DNA from: Lucifuga dentata
Taxonomy: Eukaryota > Chordata > Actinopteri > Ophidiiformes > Bythitidae
Direction: 5' to 3'
NCBI GenBank assembly: GCA_014773175.1
Contig: VXCM01002566.1
Coordinates: 62,001-126,000 of the forward strand
DNA length: 64,000 nt
Shown here piece after piece: positions 24,601 to 36,302 of this stretch (position 1 is its first letter; each line of letters begins with the position of its first letter). A model generated the notes under the pieces. It made no database searches. It saw only the letters and a list, made by a program, of their open reading frames with translations, and was not told the origin of the DNA. Made by a program: the position numbers and the translations under genes.

Positions 24601-27600
24601 TGCTGAAATACTACAGAAGTAAATAAAGACAAAATATTACCAAAGTATCAGCCTTAAAATTTTATATTACTGATATATTAACGTGTACCTGGTACACGTC
24701 AACCCTTTAATTTAGTTTTTATTCAATCTGACCTTTATTTGCTGCCTAAAAAACTGTAATAAATAAATTATAGATATTAAATTAAACTGTATTGAAATAA
24801 TTTATATTTTTTGAAATTTCTTCTGCTGTACATTCAATTTTTGCTGATTTTCCTGCTTTCAGTTCACTTGAAGGACTACCTGCTCTTCTAGGGTCAAGGG
24901 TTCTACGGCTTCTCATGTTGAATATCAAAATGTGAATCAACAAAGTAACTACAGCTGTCAAATAAAAGAAGCAGAGTAAAAAATACAATATTTCCCCCTG
25001 AAATGCAGTAGAGACAAAGTAAAAATTCTCCCAGAATGGGAATACCAAAGAACCAAGACCTCCAAACTGATTACGCAGTTCTTGAAATACTTGTACTGTA
25101 TGTTCAGTAGTTCTTAACATCTCTCATCCATACTTAAGTATTTGATTTATTATTGCAGTATGATGTATACATACCCTGTTCAAGTGTTGGTAAAATTATC
25201 TTTCAGCATCATTTGCCTGATCATTAATAATTGTGCAATGTTTATACATTGCACAATGTTGAAGTTAAATAATTTCCCGACTCATTCTGTTACTTGATCC
25301 ACTCATTTTTTTTTTTTTTTTTNTATTTTTTTTTTTTTTTTGTTTTTGGCTCTTTTTCCACAGGGAAACATGAGGAGAAGCAGGAAGAAGGAGGCATAGT
25401 GACAAAGAATTTCACAAAGAAGATACAGTGAGTAATTTCAGCTAAACGTTATGCTGCAGTTTTCCAGGTCAGCTTAACCCTGTTTTCCTCCATGGCGTTC
25501 TAAGAACTACAGGCAGAACTGACATCATATTTACTAATGGCAACGAGACGGACGTTGCCGTTACACAAGGTTGCTTGTGATAGCAGTTTCCAACTCTGTC
25601 GTCTGAATTTTAAATGTGGTGTCACCCTTTTAGTAACACATAGATCACAGATGGTGTCTTTAATCTAAACATTATCACACCAGTTTGGATAAGGGTCAGC
25701 AAAGGGCCACGTAATTGTGTTTGCCATGGTTCCCCACGTCCACCCCCTGATTACACACATCATATTGCAGAGTGATGAACCATTGATTATTTTGGGAAGA
25801 ATAATTTCAAGCATAAATTCAAAATTTTCAGGGATAATGCCTGTTGATCAACAGAAAAACTGTTATTTAGTCATTTAGTTTAGAAGGCTTACTTTTTTTT
25901 GTCCGTTATCCCCTGGCAGACTTTAGAAACATATTTTTAAAAAATGGGACAATGTGTAGGACGATACACTAAGTGCAGAGACGGGGGGGGGGNGGGGGGG
26001 GGGGGGGGGAGGCATTTTGTATTTTTGATCTGCATGTATGCTAATCACTGACATGAATCTGGAGTGGCAGGTAAATGCTATCAAAACTGCTCCTTTGTTT
26101 ATAAAGGCTGTGGGCTGAGAAATATGGTCATAGTTGCGATTTTTACATTGGCAGTGATAAATTAATGCTAAAGGTTCTGCTGTTTACCACGGTTCTTGCT
26201 TAAAACATTCATAGATACATTTCCTTATTTACCACAGACCAGGTTTATACTTGTCTTTAACTCTGCCTACAGCTGTAATCACATTTTCTGTGCTTGCTAT
26301 GTTTCTTGCATACTTGCTGCTGTACTTTATGTCAACTGGAGAATTATTATATCCACCAGGGGGCAGTGTGACAACCGAAAGCACCGAAGCACCTCAAATA
26401 GAACTGTAGATTTTGTTTCACAGAGCAAAAAGATGACAACAATCAAGGAGGTTCACATGTTACTTGATATTAACCCCACCTCATTTTTGTAGCTACTGCA
26501 TCTTGTGAATCTGTATTGTTAATTCTTAATTCAGACAAACATAGGTTAGATAGATGTGGCAGCCGTTTAGAGTGAATTACTTTAGCCATCACCTTCAAGG
26601 TTTTTGTGTTTGTTTGGTAGCAGGAAATCTCAAAAACTATATTACAAATTTTGTTCAAATTTGGCAGAAAGTTAGGTCATGGATCACAAAATAAGTGGTC
26701 TATTCTTGGTGCACATCTACAGTAGATACAATAGCTTCACCATGTGACCATTTAAGAGGCACTTTACATTTTCTCAACATCTGTAAAAAATAATAATAAT
26801 AATAATTTTTTCATAATTCCTTGTAAAAAGATGAAAAAAATATTTCACCATATCCCCTTAAACCAAATTAAGCAATATGTACATAATTTGATACACATTT
26901 GAATAGTGCAAAGTTTTTTATTTCCAAAAATTGCTTATCAAATTCTTGTAGGCATGGCCTATTTGACATAAACTGACATAAACATCTTGAACATACTGCA
27001 CAATTGCATCCTAATTTATATGAGCTATGCTCATGTCAGATCTGATCAGTCCTAAAAACAATATGTATCAATCCTGTAAAATCTCCTATCTTCAGGAAAT
27101 TAGTCATGCTACAGTATTGTGATAAATTGAAGTGTCTATAACTCAGTTCTCGTGAGGCTGATATACATGAAAATTTTGCAATTGTATCTCCTAATTTTCC
27201 AAGTCACTATTTCAGTGTCCTCCAAAAATAATTATTTATGTTGTTGCAGATCCAGATGCAGATGAAGCATTTGTAAACTTTATGTAAACCTGTCAGACTC
27301 ATATCAGCTTTATGAATTGACTGCTTACAAAAAATAAATGTTAGAACATTGAAGCAGGCACTGGTCTGTGTATGTAGAAGCATTGGCATGTAGAGTCATG
27401 TGACCCAAACAGGAACTAGAAAGGTCACACAGACAGATCATTTGGTAACAACCCACAGAAGTTTCCAGAACCTGTCCCACTCTCCACCTCAGCCTCTTTA
27501 ATTGGGCAGGGAGTGGACTTGAGAGCTTGAGTGCTAATCGGTGGTACGAGTTGCTGTCTGGCTGCCATGTCACTCCTGTTCTGGTAATTTTCTGTTGGCT

Positions 27601-30394
27601 AATTAGGCAGCAGTTGTTCTACCTCGACACTGTTCATATCACAATCCTGTTAATTGGAAAGAGCTCAGATCAGGCCTGTGTGTCTCGGCTAAGCAAAACC
27701 TAAAGTAAATGACAGACTGAATTTAGAGGGAGGTNTGGAGGGGTCATATATAAATAACTGCCCTCAATACCCAATCCTCTGGCTGTGTATGAAAATGCAT
27801 TGCTCCATCACATGTTAGCATCTCTGCTGTGTTTTCCTTCAGGCAGGCTTCCGGGATGGAAAACATCAAAACCTTATGCCAGTGCACTTATAAAACAAGA
27901 TTACAAAGCTTTTCAACAATGATGCAACATCTGTGACAAAATTGCGATTGCAGTTGCAGTTTTTTTCAGTGTGAATTTTCATTACACATTATGAGATTTC
28001 ACATTATCTTGAATGTCAGTGGTAAATATCAACAGTTCAGCGGCTTCTTTTTTCTTTATTTTGCTTTAAATTCAATGTAAATATTCACTGCATGGCAGCC
28101 AGTATAAGTAGAAATCCACCATCAAAGAAACAAATATGGCACTTTCTCCACTGATTGCAACTGTAATATGCAATGCAGCAAGCAACAAGACATTTTGAAT
28201 TATGCGGGCCATTGACTGTGTCTTTTCTTACTATGCTACTATTTCTCTCTCTGCCCATACATACTGCAGCATAATGTACACACCAAACACTAATGCAAAA
28301 GTTCATGTGCTGGTCTCTGGGAAATGAAATAATTAACTGAGGTAGACAACAGAAACAAGATATGTGAAGGTGTATATGTCAGAACATGAAATTATAAGAC
28401 TTTATGTCTGAAGTAACTGCTTGAATGCACTGAGCATCACAGATTGGTGATACATGAACGCACCAACAGTGCTCAAAGGTTTGTTTTGCTGTTAAACTGT
28501 GATCCAAACATGTTAGAAATATGTCACTTAGTAACCAAATATGTTGTAGTTCTGAGGGCAAAGGTACCTTTTAAAGCTCAGGTCATAGTAGTTCAGCTGT
28601 TGATATCATTTATTTAGGGCCTACACCATGGAAGAACTGGTTTCTTTGAGTTTTTGGTATGAATGTGGATGCAATAGTGCCACCATGTGGCCATCTGTTA
28701 AAGATTTGATGTCCTGAACTGTGTTGAACCTCAAGTTGAGAAACTTGAGGTTTACGCCTTTGGAAATGTACGTATTCCTTTACATCTGTAGCATGTTGAC
28801 ACCACAGTGTAACACACCTGGCTGAACATACTCATGAAATACGAGGCTAGTGAATGAGTCAGGTCACGGCTGGCCAGTCAGAACAGAGCAGGTTTTTTTG
28901 GGAAGCCAGTAGCTGAAATGGCCTGTTTTCACTTGGCTTAGTGGTACAATTTATATTTGAAATTTTGCACAATAGTAGGAGCGCCAAAATATTCCAGGTA
29001 TTCCCCAAATCACTGCAGTCTTCAGTTGCTCAACATGATTGCTGTGATGTATGAATTTCATGCAGAATATAAAAAGTTCTAAACTTTTGCAATTATTAAA
29101 ATAGTGCTTTCTGTTTAGTTCTGCTTCTGAGACATCTTACTGACCGTAGTCCATAGTGTCCTGTGTTGTATGTGTGTGGGTGTGTGTGGAGGAGTATATG
29201 GGTTATATTTTTAAGACAAGCACACATACAAGCACACACACGCACACACTCTGGCTGCTCTCACTGTCTTGTCTCTCTCCACTCTTAGCACGGCCTCAGT
29301 AGCTCATAGGGGAAAAAGCACATTGGACAGATTTTTGGCAGCTGTATACAAAATCAATGAGTGAGATAAAATGTGTGTTTTCCAGAAGTAAATAAACTCC
29401 CCGAGTCTGAGATAAGCTTTCTGCCTGAGTCTGTGCAATGGACCGGCTGAGTGATTTGACTTTGTCAGAAGAGGCAATGTTTGCTTCACAGTTGGTTCCT
29501 AGAAAAGTGGGTTGGGTGTGTGTGTGTGTGTGTGCATGTGTGCTAAACAGTATACTGTATATACTATTTGTATATTTATATTTATATTTTTTTATTCTAT
29601 TTATATGTTTATATACATATGTATATATGTTTATATATATATAAACATTAATGAATCAGAACTTCAAATGAACTCTGTTTCAGCTCTGTAGCCTGTATGA
29701 AGACGAGGGAGCCACTGGTGGATGATCACATACACACTACATCAGCAAAAGCCTCCTTACACAGGTGGTGACAGATGCATTAACAAACTGTAGATTCTAC
29801 AAGCCAAATAAAAGATGTTATTTTGATAGCTGATGTTAGAATGTGCTGTTTTTATCTCGGAGGTGGATATCTTTCATTTATAGGTAAAATCAGAAGTTGC
29901 TGCTCGGCTGCCCTTAGACAACTTGACTCAAAACACCCAAAGAAGTGTTGACTTTACTCTTTGCCATTTACCGTAAGAAGAAAAGTCACAAAACAACATA
30001 AAACAATAACTAGGCTTGGACCTTGAGATCCTTTTGTAAGAATTAAAGAAACTAAAGATATTGTGTCATGTTTAATAACTCTTACATAAAAAATGGGAGA
30101 GTTTGTTGCTGGTTTCTAGCACATATGCATGTTTGATCCTCTGTTTTCTTTTCTGAGCAAGTATAAGATGATGCCCTCTTCTGTCTGTCTCTGCCCGGTC
30201 CTCTCTGGCTTGTATTTCTCAGTGGAGTGGGAAGGCAGTGGAGGGTCCACTCTAATTAAATGGAGGTTAGACCCACAGTCTCCACTGAACTGGGCCTTGG
30301 CAGCCTGATGTTTATATTAACTCCCAACGACACTTGGCAGTGCGCACAGAAAACCCACAACGCCCATATTAGGCCATGCTGTCTGACAAAGACC

Positions 30395-30446
<52 letters not shown>

Positions 30447-30447
30447 N

Positions 30448-30499
<52 letters not shown>

Positions 30500-30670
30500 C
30501 ACAGTAATACAATAATTACAGAAATGGAAGTTTAGCAACTTTCAAAGATACTGCAGAACTTTCATTCTAATATTTTTGAGAAATTCTGAGGTGTTGGAAC
30601 TTTACTTGATAGTTTCTACTTTGCCTCCAATATATTTCAGAGGGAAACAATTTACTTTCTACTCTACATT

Positions 30671-30718
<48 letters not shown>

Positions 30719-30720
30719 TC

Positions 30721-30780
<60 letters not shown>

Positions 30781-32985
30781 GTTTTTTTTGCAGAATCAAA
30801 CCCTCAAACAGCTATATATTTGCTTTCTGTCAATGCTACACACTTTGTATCTTCCTACAAGTTCTGGAAGCATCTCCACTCAGGAAAGTAGCTCTCATTT
30901 ACGGCATGAAAACTGTCAAAAAATGTGGAGAACCATCAACAAAACCGCTGATCTGAAATTTGTCCTTATCTGTGTAACAGATGACAATAGGAGATTAGGA
31001 AAATGCATGCTGATGTAAACTTACAGGTACTAAACTTTTACCCGCAGATGTTCTGAATAATTGGAACCAAGTTTCACTCCTGGAGAGATGCTGTGTTTTC
31101 TCTCACTACTTTTTTTTTTTTTTTTTTTNTTTTTTTTTTTTTTTTTTTCTTAAGAATGAAGATTTTTTTTAATGAAAAGTCATGATGGCTTATGGTTCCT
31201 CTCCTGGCTGTCAGACACTTTTTATTAATTCTTGCCAAGAATGACAAATACATTTTAATAACAGTCAAAATCCTTCATATTTTGCCAGACATTGCAGGGA
31301 GAATACTTTCTGACTGGAGGCTATTTATGATTATTGACAAAGTGTCAGTACATCTCTGGTATTTACCCGTGTTTGTGCAGCAGCTCATGCATTGAAAAAA
31401 AATTTGAGTTTTATATGACCTCCAAAAGCAAAGTGTAACTGCTGTTTCTCAAAACTGTTTCTCCATGCTGCTCTGCTTACCTTGTTCCTCCCACTCTCAA
31501 ACACACACCATGCAGGAAAAATCACTCTATATTCTCCAATTTTTCCCAAATAAACAGGCTATGACAATATCTCTATGAAGATTCCCAGCCATCCAGATCA
31601 TTGCATTTTTAGATTCAATTCAATTCAAGACAACTCAACCTGCTGTTTAGTCATAAAGACATTTCTGAGTCACTGATGGGGAGTAAACTGGCCTTTATCC
31701 TCTGAGAGTCATTTACACCTTGGGCCAGGTGACTCCTTGGGTCACGTGAGCAAGGATACCATCAGAAAATTCATGGGGTGTCCAGTAAGTGGTATGTTAG
31801 GGGTGCTGCATCTAAATCAATCTGTATGTGTGGTGCACTAGTGGATTAATGCTGCAAGTTACGAACGCTACTATCGTAATTACCAGAAGTGCACAGAATT
31901 GTTTCAGTTGATGATGGAAAGCCTAATCTTTACACTGGTCAATTATCAGCTTCTTCTTCTTCAGTCTGGGGAAGGTGAGCTGCAGAATATTTCCAGTATC
32001 AGGTGTTGTGAAGAAAGAATTTTAATGTTTTGTACGGATGTGCACTGTCATCAGCTGTGACAAGCTGAATCTGATTTCTGATTGGCTGGCCATGATTTCA
32101 GCAAAATGACTAGAAATCTAACATGATCAAATTTTCCAAATTACAAAGGACATTTCTTGCTCACTGCATGTATTTGTAGAGTAATTTTATTTTCATCACT
32201 GTTATATTCTGAAACACGTAGTGAGCACAGGCTGTTTGTCTGCTGCAGGTAGGAGCAGGACATGGATCTCTACCTGCAGCAGGTATCTCTCCTTTCTGTT
32301 CAGGTCAATTACAATGGGTGAAGCTCATGTCCCACAAAGTTTCACAATGAATCCAGGGGAGATGGACAGAGAGAGACAGAAGGGGGAGAGGGAAAGATGA
32401 AGAGAGAAACCAGACTGTGCAGTCTCTCTCTCTCTCTCTCTCTGTCTCCGTGTCTGTACCAACATGGATACAGTTGATTAGATTTTGTTATATTTTCATC
32501 TCAGAATACATTATAGTGATATGGTGGGCTGCTTGGAGTGAGACACGGAGTAATTCTTGGCAATAGACACTTAATTGCGTGACTCAAAATGCAAAGGTTC
32601 AAATGACAGTGAAATAACATGATGAATATTCATACAGAGCAGGTGCTGTGTCTAATTCCACTCATCCAACTGGACTTAACCCCTAATTAAGATCAATTAA
32701 AGTCCCAACAACCTCTCCGGGGCTAAATGAGATCACTCCATAATTAAGATCTGTGCATTTGAAGTCAAGTGAATTTCCAGTTACTTGTCTTCATCCTTTG
32801 AAGTAAATAAGAACTTTGTTGTTGAAACTGTGGGGCATCAAATCCATTGCTGCATTGGGAATACAGAAGTATCTTTATTTTAAATTCTTGTTTAAGGACA
32901 TTCTCCATCTCCCAACCATTATACTTAATGCCTCTTCACTAAACTTACTGTGGTCTCAGAAAAAGGTGTGGCTGTGTGTGTGTGC

Positions 32986-33019
<34 letters not shown>

Positions 33020-33020
33020 N

Positions 33021-33054
<34 letters not shown>

Positions 33055-33478
33055 ACATTGTTGACACTTGAGGAAGAGCCACACGGGTGTCTGAGATCAG
33101 ATCAAAACTTGCCATTTGAAGACACTGACTGATCAGCTGATTGGGTTTATATGTCAGATTTATTGATCACAGCTTACCAAACATGCAAATGATGGAATAC
33201 CATAGTAACGCCTCTTTCAAGGCAAAAATTAATCATTCATGAATGGTGAACATGGTTGCGTGACTCTATTTGTCTTTACTGACATTAAATCTGGCACTGT
33301 GTTTTATGAAATCACCCCAGTGTGTATAAATGATCATGTTGCTCTGCTCTGTTTTTATGCATGTTTACGTGTATTCTGTAATTACGATTTTATGTACTCA
33401 TTTTGTTCCCTCTCTTCAGTAAGCCATAGCCACACATTAGTCTTTAAGTCATGCGTCACTTGTAGGTCTCAATAATGT

Positions 33479-33514
<36 letters not shown>

Positions 33515-33543
33515 TGTTTTCCNCTTGTAGGTCTCAATAATGT

Positions 33544-33579
<36 letters not shown>

Positions 33580-33786
33580 TGTTTTCCTTTCCTCCTCCTC
33601 GGTTGTTGCAGGATCCCGGTAGATGTAGACCCTCTGACAGTCTTCGCTTCTTTGTCCCCTGAGGGCGTCCTCATCATCGAGGCTCGGCAGACTCCTCCTT
33701 ATTACCTCTTCAGTAATGAAGACCCCCAGGGTGGCAACATTCAGGAGACAGAGGTCCCCAAACCCCAGGAAGCCCCCACGATGTAA
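20629..33786 (+). CDS. hspb8: hspb8, small heat shock protein beta-8 (HSP22), three exons
   Basis: Exons are 20629-21049 (421 nt), 25364-25427 (64 nt) and 33612-33786 (175 nt, TAA stop), giving 219 residues against 196 for human HSPB8 as I recall it. The protein is a cytosolic holdase-type chaperone that works with BAG3 in selective autophagy. The start ATG is at 20629 ([11 protein letters not shown]). The N-terminal arm contains [14 protein letters not shown], typical of HSPB8. The alpha-crystallin domain starts at about residue 113 ([20 protein letters not shown]). NFTKKI around residues 156-161 keeps the lysine equivalent to human K141, a residue mutated in motor neuropathy. [15 protein letters not shown] closes the domain. 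No I-x-I motif follows, as usual for HSPB8. The N-terminal arm has a doubled SPFREQ. Confidence 0.97.
21177..21254. repeat. (TAA)n microsatellite
   Basis: About 25 ATA/TAA units lie in hspb8 intron 1. Confidence 0.9.
24078..24241 (-). CDS. Unassigned exon-like segment antisense in hspb8 intron 1
   Basis: On the minus strand a 164-nt segment lies between tttgcttgcag and gtaaga, open in one frame ([20 protein letters not shown]...HQRTKLLEY). Third positions are mostly G or C, unlike the AT-rich intron around it. It would enter in phase 1 and leave in phase 0. I do not recognise the protein. It may be an exon of an unknown nested gene or a leftover of an old duplication. Confidence 0.3.
24782..25120 (-). 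CDS. Unrecognised 112-codon ORF, single-pass membrane type, inside hspb8 intron 1
   Basis: An ATG-to-TAA frame lies antisense in hspb8 intron 1. It has a polar N-terminus ([18 protein letters not shown]), one hydrophobic segment at about residues 45-66 ([20 protein letters not shown]), then a basic stop-transfer stretch [12 protein letters not shown] and a charged C-terminus. This fits a type III/KCNE-like topology with the C-terminus in the cytosol, but no KCNE signature is clear. There is no visible promoter or splice evidence. It could be a small intronless gene, an exon of an antisense transcript, or chance. Confidence 0.3.
   Translation of the reverse strand: MLRTTEHTVQVFQELRNQFGGLGSLVFPFWENFYFVSTAFQGEILYFLLCFFYLTAVVTLLIHILIFNMRSRRTLDPRRAGSPSSELKAGKSAKIECTAEEISKNINYFNTV
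25364..25427 (+). CDS. hspb8: hspb8 exon 2 (64 nt)
   Basis: The exon lies between ttccacag and the strong donor gtgagt and encodes [20 protein letters not shown] with split codons at both ends. A long poly-T containing an N at 25323 sits just upstream of the acceptor. Confidence 0.96.
26600..27150. repeat. Dispersed element related to 63,480-63,680
   Basis: ggcatggcctatttgacataaactgacataa near 26,951 matches ggtgtggcttatttgacataaactgccataa near 63,616, and the flanks are similar in style (..caaatttggcagaaagttaggtcatgg). It is an unnamed interspersed family; borders are approximate. Confidence 0.4.
28811..28945. mobile_element. Diverged copy of the 7088-7560 element
   Basis: aacacacctggctgaacata, ctagtgaatgagt and ggccagtcagaacagagcag correspond in order to segments of the element at 7,320-7,520. 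Confidence 0.45.
29684..29764 (+). other. Possible in-frame cassette exon in hspb8 intron 2
   Basis: An 81-nt segment lies between tctgtttcag and gtggtg, with phase 2 at both ends, exactly fitting hspb8 exons 2 and 3. It would insert 27 residues ([20 protein letters not shown]...) into the alpha-crystallin domain. There is no other support, and it may be chance. Confidence 0.2.
30666..30780. repeat. (TTCT)n followed by (GATA)n
   Basis: Two long tetranucleotide arrays sit back to back in hspb8 intron 2. Other arrays of this kind are at 41,038-41,101 (GATA) and 42,197-42,260 (TTTC). Confidence 0.9.
32985..33325. repeat. Diverged dispersed repeat, copy B
   Basis: This is the partner of 784-1230 (see there). 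It is preceded by a GT/GA microsatellite at the same relative position as the GT run in copy A. Confidence 0.5.
33459..33587. repeat. Exact 64-bp duplication around a single N (likely assembly artefact)
   Basis: 33459-33522 and 33524-33587 are the same sequence, including the CT run, separated by N at 33523. The block lies just upstream of the hspb8 exon 3 acceptor, so the true intron is probably about 65 bases shorter. Confidence 0.85.
33612..33786 (+). CDS. hspb8: hspb8 exon 3 with stop
   Basis: The exon follows gttgcag and encodes [20 protein letters not shown] and a C-terminal tail ending EAPTM. It lies 24 bases after an N-flanked duplicated stretch that is probably an assembly error. 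Confidence 0.96.
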
Positions 33787-35067
33787 CCCCACCACCACTG
33801 CCGCCACCAGCAGGATTGATATGAAATATGTGGCCTTCTGGCCGAAGCAGTGAAAACATCAATATTGGACGATTCTGCAGGTTGTAAACTTATGTCCAGT
33901 GCCAGAGGAGGAAGTGGCATGACATTCTTATTGGTGGATGGCTGAGCATAAAAAGTACTTGATATAAAGATCCCAGTGTTGGTTTTCTTTCATACTTAAG
34001 CATTAGCACAAACTTTCCCTAGCCTTAACCAAGTAGTTTTACTTGCCTAATCTTAACGCGTGCCACGCTGTAGCAGCTATATGCAGATATCATAGGAAAC
34101 AACTTTAATAAATTGTCATTTTTACATAATTTGTGGTTTTGTAGAATCATCCAGTGCTGACGTTTTCTTTGGCAAGTGGGCTGAACATTCAGCTTCATAC
34201 TGTTAGATACTTGACTATGATGTAAAGCTGCATTTATGTACAAAATACACCCTTTTTACAAGCCTAAATCCTAAAATTTACTTTTTTTTTCCCAAACAAA
34301 ATGATGCTTTAATTGTATAAACAAGCAACAAATTTAAATTCAAGTCCAAAAATCAAACATCTAGCCAAAGTGGGACTCCTCTCATGTCCCTTTGTTTCCC
34401 TTTATTAAAACACAATTACAGACCAGCTGGTTTGGTAAACATGAATGTGCTTTCGGCAGTGAACTGATGTTACATTTCACAATTTCTGTGCCCTGAAGAT
34501 GAACATTTTGTGGAGCCCTTGGTGTGTTTACAGCTTTAATATTATGCAGTATGTGGGTGGATGCAAGAGCTGCTGGGCAACTGAAACATTAAAAGTCATG
34601 TTCTCCATAGCTAATAAGTTGCAGTAGTATTATTAATATAGTACATATGTGTACTTATTTGTAATTTTATTTACATGCAGATAATTTAAGAGAATATCTT
34701 TGCCTCAATCCTATGTGAATACTTTGGTTAAAAACATAATTTTAGCATTTTTGACAGACATGCCTTCAGTGCCTTGATTTCCTTCAGCACTACATATGTT
34801 AATGACTGTCATTCAAAATGACAAGAAACAAAAGTAAAACACCCTTTGCGGCTTCATTTATGAATTGTGTGCATTCTACCTTTGTCTATTGTAAATATAC
34901 TACAACATGTGCCAATTCAAAGTCATAATAATTTAAGTTCTACAGGTTTTACAATATGGTTTGATTTTTTAATGGCTGCATGATTTTGAGGCAGAGAGAA
35001 CAATTCCTTTGCCAAAAACATTGTTTCCTGCCTTCTTTTCTGTTGATTTCTTTATACTGGCTGATGC

Positions 35068-35073
35068 AATAAA
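35068..35073 (+). terminator. hspb8: Candidate polyadenylation signal of hspb8
   Basis: AATAAA occurs about 1.3 kb after the hspb8 stop. It is the clearest canonical signal I found in the interval. An ATTAAA near 34,590 is an alternative. The assignment is inference only. Confidence 0.35.
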
Positions 35074-35397
35074 AACGTCCAGCCGATCTCCTGCTGCATC
35101 TTAACATCTGTGTTGTTTATTTTGAAGCATGTCACTTGTGGGCCCACTTCCAGGGATCCAGGGGGCCTGCAGTGTTTTTCCTGGACAGCAGAAGGAAGTG
35201 GGCAGCAGATTAGAGTTTGTACTGTACTGCAGAATGGACCGAACAAATGGTGGCGGTAATGCCTGGTCTGAAAGCTTTGTGTGTTGGAACCAAGAGAGAC
35301 AAACAGAGTGAATTGAAAAATTCTACCAACTGCTTAAATAAAAATAGACCTCAAAAACATTTTCTGTGATGTGCCATTCTGCATAAACTGCTGTATT

Positions 35398-35510
35398 TAT
35401 TGGTATTAGCTGATATGTGGAGCTGTTTATAAACTGCTGCATATATCAGCTAATACCAATAACTGCAGCGGTTTATGTGGATTGCTGCATTTATTGGTAT
35501 TAGCTGATAT
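35398..35510. repeat. Three 19-bp copies in alternating orientation
   Basis: TATTGGTATTAGCTGATAT occurs at 35398-35416 and 35492-35510; its exact reverse complement is at 35443-35461. Either neighbouring pair can form a perfect 19-bp stem. Confidence 0.85.
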
Positions 35511-36132
35511 GTGCAGACATGCTGCCATAGCAACAGCATATTTGGAATCATGCCAGTTTCTCCTTGGGCAGGTTACTCATGTAGACGTGACTAATGCACA
35601 GCTGTGCAAATGTATAGAATCTGATTAATGTCAAAACCTCTTAGCTAGGACAGAGTGATAATTAATCACTTTTTAATGTTTTCACCCGTGCATTTTCTGT
35701 GAATGTGATTTTTCGTGAATTACATTCATGCACAAGAAGTGATTCAGACTTACATTAGATAGCCTCTAATCAGAATAATATTGAGCTATTTTATTTTAAA
35801 ATTTTAAAATACTACATTTCAGCCTATTTCCAGTACAAATCCATTTGTTTCAAGAAAAGAAAAGTACATTCAAGTGCAATCATTTCCCATATTGTTCTCT
35901 TTCAAGATACTAACATTCATTTCTGCAAAATTATTGTGACAAGTTGATTTTTTTTTTTAATATCTTGAAATAATCTCATCAGGTGTGGCCAATTGTTTCA
36001 CTTATTTTAAGAAAGTAAGATTTTTCAGTCTCAAAATTGGGACTAATTGACTTGTTAAGATGATTTTGCAGTGTAACACCATGTAGACATAATAATTGAA
36101 GACAATATTTTATTATTTTCTCATGCTATTGT

Positions 36133-36138
36133 TTTATT
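36133..36138 (-). terminator. Candidate polyadenylation signal of the HSPB1-like gene
   Basis: AATAAA on the minus strand (TTTATT on plus) lies about 165 bases after the stop codon. A second copy is at 36108-36113. Confidence 0.4.
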
Positions 36139-36302
36139 GGAGCTCCAAAGTCAGCATGGTTGCATTATGAAATAAACATCCACAGAAAGATTTGTGTTTA
36201 CTGGTGCAAAGCAAGCATATGCCAGATGATCACAGAGAAGAGGCTGTGTGACATTTTAGCAATATGTGTTGTGTGCAGCATATTGAAGATATTTGTGTCT
36301 GT

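Larger units (their letters stand above)
21050..25363 (+). other. hspb8 intron 1
   Basis: The intron is 4.3 kb and AT-rich. It contains TAA, CA (21,654-21,690) and GGAA (23,240-23,276) repeats and fragments of an abundant fish MITE (about 22,950-23,060, 23,285-23,380, 23,770-23,810). Two antisense coding-like segments are listed separately. Confidence 0.7.
25428..33611 (+). other. hspb8 intron 2
   Basis: The intron is 8.2 kb. It contains poly-G with N (25,982-26,009), a GA array with N (30,395-30,500), adjacent TTCT and GATA arrays (30,666-30,780), poly-T with N (31,111-31,148), a GT/GA compound array (32,980-33,053) and several dispersed elements. Only one possible cassette exon was noticed. 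Confidence 0.7.
33787..36302. other. Tail-to-tail intergenic region between hspb8 and the HSPB1-like gene
   Basis: It holds the hspb8 3' UTR and the 3' flank of the minus-strand gene. Three copies of a 19-mer in alternating orientation lie at 35,398-35,510. No ORF of interest is seen. Confidence 0.6.

Noticed and set aside
30260..30538. Long Arg/Glu or Ser/Leu frames on both strands
   Set aside because: They are translations of a GA microsatellite. The same applies to the frames around 33,469-33,807 minus and 63,480-63,872 minus, and to the poly-Tyr frame at 21,068-21,307.
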